Shown piece after piece: positions 59,117-64,000 of a stretch of 64,000 bases of DNA. Positions within the stretch are counted from its first letter, which is position 1. Every line of letters begins with the position of its first letter. The position numbers and the translations under genes were made by a program. This stretch comes from Rhodococcus globerulus NBRC 14531. Lineage in GTDB: Bacteria; Actinomycetota; Actinomycetes; Mycobacteriales; Mycobacteriaceae. The stretch lies in contig NZ_BCWX01000004.1 in assembly GCF_001894805.1 (NCBI RefSeq), positions 310,001-374,000 of the forward strand, in the 5' to 3' direction. The notes under the pieces were generated by a model, which was given only the letters and a program-made list of their open reading frames with translations, was not told the DNA's origin and did no database searches.

Positions 59117-60246
59117 TGAGTTACGTATCGAAAGATTCTGTACTCCAACAGTTCCGCGACGCGTACGGATATCAGGCAACCGGCGTGTGGTCGGCGCCGG
59201 GCCGCGTCAATCTGATCGGCGAGCACACCGATTACAACAGCGGGTTATGTCTGCCCGTCGCTCTCGAGCAGCGGACGCTGGTAGCAGTTGCCCTGCGCGA
59301 CGACCAGACAGTTCGCATACACAGCAGGCAGTCCGACGAGACATATGTGGGAGCCGTCGGCGAGATCGGAGCAGGCTGGGCGGCTTATCCCACAGCAGTC
59401 CTGTGGTCACTCGCCCGCGAAGGCATGACCGTTGCCGGCCTCGATCTGGTCATCGACTCGTCGGTTCCGGTAGGGGCAGGTCTGTCCAGTTCAGCGGCCC
59501 TGACCTGTTCGGTTGCACTGGCGGTCAATGATCTTCAGGGCGCAAGCCTTACCAGGGATCAGCTGGTGCAGGTGTGTATTCGAGCGGAGAACGACGGCGT
59601 CGGCGCACCGACCGGCGGCATGGATCAAACCATCGCGCTGTTCGCCAAGCCGTCGACCGCCCTGTTGCTCGACTGCCGGGACGGATCTATCGAACACATT
59701 CCCTTCGACCTCCGCGATGCCGGATTCGAACTCTTGGTCATCGACACGCGCGTGAAACACTCACTCGCGGACGGACAGTACGGGCTGCGCCGCACCCAAT
59801 GCACAGATGCAGCAGCGGTTCTCGGCATCACCAGCCTACGAGAAGCCACCACAGAGCAGGCCGAATCCCTGAGCGATCCGATACTCCGGGCACGGGCACG
59901 GCATGTGGTTACTGAAATCAACCGAACGCTATTGACCGCAGAACTATTGCGCACCAGAAGATTCGATGATATCGGTTCACTGTTGGACAGCTCCCACGCT
60001 TCGCTGCGCGATGACTTCGAAGTCTCGTGCAATGAACTCGACGTCGCGGTCACCGCTGCCCGACTCGGCGGCGCTGTGGCTGCCCGGATGACCGGCGGCG
60101 GATTCGGCGGATCAGCCATCGCACTGATACCGGCGGGGAAGTCCGCCGCTGTCATCGAGTCCGTCCGGGAGGCCTTTGCAGCGCGAACCTGGCAACCGCC
60201 CCGTTTTCTTCACGTCGCCCCGGGCGATTCGGCCACCCGCCTTTGA
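59116..60246 (+). CDS. galK: Galactokinase
   Basis: A 376-residue GHMP kinase phosphorylating galactose to galactose-1-phosphate with ATP. The signature GRVNLIGEHTDYN is at about residue 30, the ATP motif PVGAGLSSSAAL at about residue 118, and the third motif MTGGGFGGSAIAL near the C-terminus. The ATG shares one base with the galT stop (TGATG). Its 3' end is followed by the NsrR-box region. Confidence 0.93.
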   Translation: MSYVSKDSVLQQFRDAYGYQATGVWSAPGRVNLIGEHTDYNSGLCLPVALEQRTLVAVALRDDQTVRIHSRQSDETYVGAVGEIGAGWAAYPTAVLWSLAREGMTVAGLDLVIDSSVPVGAGLSSSAALTCSVALAVNDLQGASLTRDQLVQVCIRAENDGVGAPTGGMDQTIALFAKPSTALLLDCRDGSIEHIPFDLRDAGFELLVIDTRVKHSLADGQYGLRRTQCTDAAAVLGITSLREATTEQAESLSDPILRARARHVVTEINRTLLTAELLRTRRFDDIGSLLDSSHASLRDDFEVSCNELDVAVTAARLGGAVAARMTGGGFGGSAIALIPAGKSAAVIESVREAFAARTWQPPRFLHVAPGDSATRL

Positions 60247-60267
60247 GCTCGAGATCCCCCTCACATA

Positions 60268-60290
60268 AATAGTCATCTCAGATGCGAATT
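60268..60290. promoter_or_regulatory. Candidate NsrR box: AAT-N3-CATCTCAGATG-N3-ATT
   Basis: A perfect 11-bp palindrome with matching AAT/ATT outer arms gives a 23-bp dyad, like the NsrR sites before hmp genes in Streptomyces. It lies 16 bp before the nsrR start, placed for autoregulation and control of the co-directional hmp gene. Confidence 0.65.
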
Positions 60291-60305
60291 ATGTAGATTC
60301 AGGTC

Positions 60306-60755
60306 ATGCAACTGACGCAGTTCACCGACCTGGGATTGCGCGTCGTCATGCGGCTTGCCGTACTCGACGCCGACGCCTCCCCCAGTACGCGGGTAATTGC
60401 CGAGCAGCTCAACGTGTCGTACGCCCACGCAACCAAAGTGGTCACACGACTCGGTGAACTGGGCATAGTCAACACCAAACGCGGGCGCGGCGGCGGGCTC
60501 TCCATCACCGAGCTGGGTCGGACCGCCACCATCGGCTGGCTCGCCAGACGCCTCGAAGGGCCCGGGGAGGTTGTGGACTGCGAAGGCGACAAACCGTGCC
60601 CTCTGCGCGGCGGATGCCTCCTGCGGAGTGCACTCCACGACGCGCAAGAGGCATTTTTTGCCTCACTCGACGGAGTCACGATCGAAGACGTGACGCGCCA
60701 ACCGTCCAAAAATGTTCTGCTTCGCCTCACCACTCGGAGCGACGAAGCAGGCTGA
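60306..60755 (+). CDS. nsrR: NsrR, Rrf2-family nitric-oxide-sensing repressor
   Basis: A 149-residue Rrf2 protein with winged HTH (STRVIAEQLNVSYAHATKVVTRLGELGIVNTKRGRGGGL) and three cluster cysteines C92-x5-C98-x5-C104, the NsrR spacing. D8 (FTDLG) matches the aspartate that completes the [4Fe-4S] cluster in Streptomyces NsrR. It should repress hmp until NO destroys the cluster. hmp starts 31 bp downstream, so they form one operon. Confidence 0.9.
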   Translation: MQLTQFTDLGLRVVMRLAVLDADASPSTRVIAEQLNVSYAHATKVVTRLGELGIVNTKRGRGGGLSITELGRTATIGWLARRLEGPGEVVDCEGDKPCPLRGGCLLRSALHDAQEAFFASLDGVTIEDVTRQPSKNVLLRLTTRSDEAG

Positions 60756-60786
60756 ACAACCGAATTTCGACCGAACGGAGCATCTC

Positions 60787-61980
60787 ATGCTTTCCAGTGC
60801 GTCAACCGAGGTCATTCGCGCCACCCTCCCCGTGGTCGGCGCCGCCATCGGAGATATCACAACGCTGTTCTACCGCAATATGTTCGAGGCCAAGCCCGAA
60901 CTCGAACGTGATTTGTTCAACCGTGGTAATCAAAAGCAAGGCGAACAGCAGAAAGCCCTCGCCGGAGCGATCGCCGCCTTCGCGACACTCCAGCTCGAAC
61001 CCGACAGCGCCAAGGTCGATCTGATCCTTTCGCGTATCGCTCACAAGCATGCGTCGCTGGGAATCACCCCGGACCAGTACGCAATTGTGCACGAGCACCT
61101 GTTTGCCGCAATCGTCGAAATACTCGGTGACGCAGTCACTCCCGATGTCGCGAAGGCGTGGGACGAGGTCTACTGGCTGATGGCGGAAACGTTGATCACC
61201 ATGGAACGTGGGCTCTATCAACTCGCCGGCGTCGAACCCGGAGACGTCTGGCGGACGGTGCGAATCACCGAACGCGTATTGCAGTCTGCCGATACCGTGT
61301 CACTGACACTCACGTCACTCGACGGCAGCATTCTCCCCACATTCGCTCCCGGACAGTATCTTTCAGTCGGGGTAGCCCTGCCCGACGGCGCTCGGCAAAT
61401 CCGGCAATACAGCCTCTGTTCCGTGCCGAGTAGTGCCGACTGGCGCATCAGCGTGAAGAGGATTTCGGGCACGCCCGACGGCGAAGTATCGAACTTCCTC
61501 TACAACAACGCTTTCGAAGGTTCCGAACTGTCGGTAACCACGCCGTTTGGCGATCTGATGATGCCGGAGGACGATTCGCCACTCCTGCTCGCGTCTGCCG
61601 GAATCGGATGCACGCCGATGATCGGCATGCTCAATCATCTCGTGGATACCGGCGCTCAGCGCTCGGTGTCGGTGATTCACGCGGATCGCTCCATCGCTGA
61701 TCACGCTCACCGAGCTGAACTCAGCGAGCTGGTCGGCAAGATTCCGGCCGCAACACTGCATCGCTGGTACGAAGACCTCGGTTCGTTAGCACCCCTGGGC
61801 GCTGTTCACGAAGGACGTGCCGATCTGCGTGAGATCGAACTCGAGCCGAACACACAGGCATTCCTCTGCGGTCCGATGCCGTTCATGCTGTCCATGCGTG
61901 AATCGTTGATAGCACGCGATGTTCCGGCGCAGAATATCCACTACGAGGTCTTCGGGCCGGACAGCTGGGCGAATATCTGA
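60787..61980 (+). CDS. hmp: Flavohemoprotein (nitric oxide dioxygenase)
   Basis: A 397-residue three-domain enzyme turning NO plus O2 into nitrate with NAD(P)H. The globin domain (residues 1 to ~140) has Y29 in the distal pocket and the proximal histidine H88 (AHKHASLG). The FAD domain carries RQYSLCSVP, and the NAD domain LLLASAGIGCTPMIGML and FLCGPMPFM. ATG 60787 follows CGGAG and is the family start. It lies downstream of nsrR. Confidence 0.93.
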   Translation: MLSSASTEVIRATLPVVGAAIGDITTLFYRNMFEAKPELERDLFNRGNQKQGEQQKALAGAIAAFATLQLEPDSAKVDLILSRIAHKHASLGITPDQYAIVHEHLFAAIVEILGDAVTPDVAKAWDEVYWLMAETLITMERGLYQLAGVEPGDVWRTVRITERVLQSADTVSLTLTSLDGSILPTFAPGQYLSVGVALPDGARQIRQYSLCSVPSSADWRISVKRISGTPDGEVSNFLYNNAFEGSELSVTTPFGDLMMPEDDSPLLLASAGIGCTPMIGMLNHLVDTGAQRSVSVIHADRSIADHAHRAELSELVGKIPAATLHRWYEDLGSLAPLGAVHEGRADLREIELEPNTQAFLCGPMPFMLSMRESLIARDVPAQNIHYEVFGPDSWANI

Positions 61981-61992
61981 AGTGACGGCCGG

Positions 61993-63765
61993 CTAGCCCA
62001 CCACCGGAAGCTGCAGCGGACCTGAGGCGTCGGCAAAGATCGTCACCGGCATCCCGGCCAGACCGCCCCGGAAGCTGATGTCTCCCCCTGTGATCGCCAG
62101 TCGCACAGCATGATCGGGTTCGAAACGATGGACAATCGCGGGCATGGTCACCGGCACCGGTTGCGACGGATCACTGATCCTGATCGGCGCGATCAAACCG
62201 TTGATCAACGTCGAGCTTCCGTCGGGCGCCACGTCGTACACCTTGGCGAACACCACCGGCTGGCCGGGCGCCGCGACCCGCAACGTGACAGTCGGCGAAC
62301 CGACAACGTCCATTGTGTCGGTCATCGGAGCCGAGGTCCACAAGGCCTCGGTTCCGGGGATCTGCACATTCGGAATATTGCCTGCCGGAGAGATATTGAG
62401 CGGTTCGATGCCAGTCGGAAGACCCGCTGGAGCGGTGACTATGGTGTTCGCTCCGGGTACCGGCGGTACACCGCCTGGCAGCAGTGCGCCATCCGCGGAG
62501 AGATGGAAGTCCCGGTTGCTGCCGACATTCACGGTATTCGACGTCGCATAGGCCGGCGCAGCATTTCCCTCGTAGTCGATCCAATTACGGAAGTAAGCAA
62601 ATTCCGGCCCGGTTTCGGTGTTCTCGTCCCGAAGATAGTGGTCGAACCAGTCGAGGAATCGGCCTGTTTCGTACTGAGTTTCGGCGTCCGGAGCACTGAA
62701 GCTGAATTCGCCTGGCGCAGCAGCCAAGTGACTGTGCCCCCACGAATGCCAGATCATCTTCACATCCACACCATGGCTTTTCAGCGCTTCATAGGTGGCC
62801 GTCGCCTCGTTCAAATCGAACAGAGTGTCCTGCTGCCCCTGCGCGAGCAACACCGGGATCTTGATCTGATCGATGTAGGACGCGACCGACGACGCCCGCA
62901 GATCCGCAACTATCTTCGGACCCACTTCACCTGTAACCACCGCCTGCGCAATGGCATTGCACATGTACGACACGTAGTTCGGGCAACCCTCGAGCCGCGC
63001 GGGATCGGCGACATACCCGTCGACACCAGGATTCGTGACTCCCAATCCGAACAGCAACGACGCGAACAGCACCTTGGAGGCACCGGGTTCCACCGTCGAG
63101 ACGCCGGTGACGATGCCGGTACTGTTGGGCGCCAACGAATACGACAGATCGTTCCATGTGATCATCGGGATGATCGTGTCGATGCGCGGGTCGACACTGG
63201 CAGCGGCAAATTGAATACCGCCACCGTACGATCCGCCCGACATACCGACGCGAGGATCGTTGATCGACGGCACTCCGTTGTGGTCCACCGAGTCTCGAAC
63301 CACCACGTCCAGAGCCGGAAATGGTTGCGTCAGACCAGGATCAGTGAATGCAATTCCTTCGCTGCCGCCAAGGAAGCTGACCAACTGTGACGCGGCGATG
63401 CCGTCGTATGCGGGAGCATCGAGGGTGATCTTGCAGGTGGTTCCGCCGAATCCCAGGCCCGAATACGTCAGACCCACGTACCCGTTCTCGGCAAGAAATT
63501 GCACCATCGGTATCTGATCTTTGTACGATCCGCCAAAACCATTGGTGGTCAGGATTGCCGGCGCCCGATTTCCGGCACTGACGCCGTCAGGGATGGTCAG
63601 CTCGCCGACAACCGTGCACTGCGTAGCCCGATCGGGGCCGACCTGAACCGAAAAGTACAGTAGCTGTGACGAATACGTACTGTCTGCGAGCGCGGGCGGC
63701 GCGAAGCCGAGGGCGCAAACCACTAACGTGACGATACTGATTACCAGTCTCCGGCGCACCCGCAT
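61993..63765 (-). CDS. Secreted CocE/NonD (X-Pro dipeptidyl-peptidase-like) hydrolase
   Basis: A 590-residue exported serine hydrolase: a signal peptide ending near ALA (about residue 28), then an alpha/beta-hydrolase domain with nucleophile motif GMSGGSYGGG, acid in GQQDTLFDLNEA and histidine in WHSWGHSHL. A C-terminal jelly-roll domain (ALWTSAPMTDTMDVVGSPTVTLRVA) is of the X-Pro dipeptidyl-peptidase C-terminal type. It may hydrolyse esters or peptides outside the cell. ATG 63765 is used; a GTG three codons earlier is also in frame. It converges with hmp, with a 12-bp gap. Confidence 0.87.
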   Translation of the reverse strand: MRVRRRLVISIVTLVVCALGFAPPALADSTYSSQLLYFSVQVGPDRATQCTVVGELTIPDGVSAGNRAPAILTTNGFGGSYKDQIPMVQFLAENGYVGLTYSGLGFGGTTCKITLDAPAYDGIAASQLVSFLGGSEGIAFTDPGLTQPFPALDVVVRDSVDHNGVPSINDPRVGMSGGSYGGGIQFAAASVDPRIDTIIPMITWNDLSYSLAPNSTGIVTGVSTVEPGASKVLFASLLFGLGVTNPGVDGYVADPARLEGCPNYVSYMCNAIAQAVVTGEVGPKIVADLRASSVASYIDQIKIPVLLAQGQQDTLFDLNEATATYEALKSHGVDVKMIWHSWGHSHLAAAPGEFSFSAPDAETQYETGRFLDWFDHYLRDENTETGPEFAYFRNWIDYEGNAAPAYATSNTVNVGSNRDFHLSADGALLPGGVPPVPGANTIVTAPAGLPTGIEPLNISPAGNIPNVQIPGTEALWTSAPMTDTMDVVGSPTVTLRVAAPGQPVVFAKVYDVAPDGSSTLINGLIAPIRISDPSQPVPVTMPAIVHRFEPDHAVRLAITGGDISFRGGLAGMPVTIFADASGPLQLPVVG

Positions 63766-63826
63766 ACCGTACACCCGGAACTGTTTCCGGGCCGGTTATT
63801 TACGGCAAAACTCATCCCTCCCAACA

Positions 63827-63877
63827 GAGCGAAAGTACCTTTCGGCGCATCGAAGGCGACCAAGATACCTTTCGCTC
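63827..63877. repeat. Inverted repeat GAGCGAAAG ... CTTTCGCTC with internal direct repeats
   Basis: Perfect 9-bp arms lie at 63827-63835 and 63869-63877, 33 bp apart. Inside, TACCTTTCG occurs twice (63836-region and 63866-region). The element lies between the cupredoxin stop and the CocE-like start, so it may be a structured terminator or an operator. Confidence 0.45.
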
Positions 63878-63900
63878 GGAAGGGGGCTGATCACTTCCTC

Positions 63901-64000
63901 TCAATCCTCCACGGTCAAGGTCCCGTGCATGTCCGAGAAGTAGGTGCAGTGGAACGCGTAGGACCCTGGTTCCTCGGGCGCTGTGAGACGTGCGACTTCG
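63901..64000 (-). CDS. Cupredoxin-domain protein, C-terminal end only
   Basis: Reading in from the right edge, 33 codons precede a TGA at 63901-63903. The sequence contains PGSYAFHCTYFSDMHGTLTV, the classic end of a type-1 copper protein: cysteine, histidine and methionine of the blue-copper site in HCTYFSDMHG. The gene continues beyond the window, so length, export signal and other domains cannot be seen. It is transcribed towards the CocE-like gene. Confidence 0.75.
   Translation of the reverse strand, partial: EVARLTAPEEPGSYAFHCTYFSDMHGTLTVED

Overview
The window reads as a chromosomal segment of a high-GC actinobacterium, almost certainly a Rhodococcus of the R. erythropolis/R. qingshengii group. 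The strongest clue is a complete qsdR/qsdA/qsdC locus (gamma-lactone and acyl-homoserine-lactone degradation), which was described from R. erythropolis. Further support comes from the wealth of acyl-CoA dehydrogenases, SDRs and TetR/GntR regulators, frequent GTG starts and ATGA/GTGA overlaps. No rRNA, tRNA, IS element, prophage or CRISPR array was seen. The region looks like stable chromosome rather than a mobile island. Assignments come from reading the proteins; no database search was run.

Layout. 1-4.6 kb: a secreted DUF4185 protein (cut by the window edge), a DUF389 membrane protein, a PASTA-like lipoprotein and a YhgE/Pip membrane protein. 4.6-15.4 kb (minus): one tightly packed operon of 11 genes for CoA-thioester degradation: four SDRs, three acyl-CoA dehydrogenases, enoyl-CoA hydratase, thiolase, quinone oxidoreductase and an APH-type phosphotransferase. 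15.5-19.8 kb: MaoC hydratase, TetR regulator, CoA ligase and MFS transporter. A shared 16-bp operator lies before the operon, before the TetR/ligase pair and before the transporter. 20.0-23.4 kb: the qsd locus. 23.4-27.9 kb: amino-acid oxidase/RidA/sodium symporter operon with a divergent CdaR regulator. 28.1-40.3 kb: a GntR-flanked operon with a Liv-type ABC importer, a carotenoid-cleavage-type dioxygenase, two alpha/beta hydrolases, an aldehyde dehydrogenase and an alcohol dehydrogenase. 40.3-46.8 kb: ABC ATPase, SoxR with a divergent MFS/HhH pair, a GGDEF cyclase, and MarR with an MFS pump. 46.8-50.1 kb: secreted proteins, including a lipase-family protein lacking its catalytic serine. 50.3-55.2 kb: succinate dehydrogenase sdhCAB and a convergent DASS dicarboxylate transporter. 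55.3-64 kb: VOC protein, a leaderless dehydrogenase/TetR operon, SMI1-galT-galK, nsrR-hmp, a CocE-like hydrolase and the C-terminus of a cupredoxin.

How it works together. The most interesting reading is that 4.6-22.7 kb forms a lactone/4-hydroxy-acid catabolic supercluster. QsdA opens gamma-lactones, and QsdC or the second CoA ligase makes the CoA thioester. The APH-like kinase and the ACAD10/11-like dehydrogenase could then remove the 4-hydroxyl through a phosphorylated intermediate, as in the Pseudomonas levulinate pathway, and the remaining enzymes would complete beta-oxidation. The second notable system is the carotenoid-oxygenase operon, a self-contained uptake, cleavage and oxidation unit of unknown substrate.
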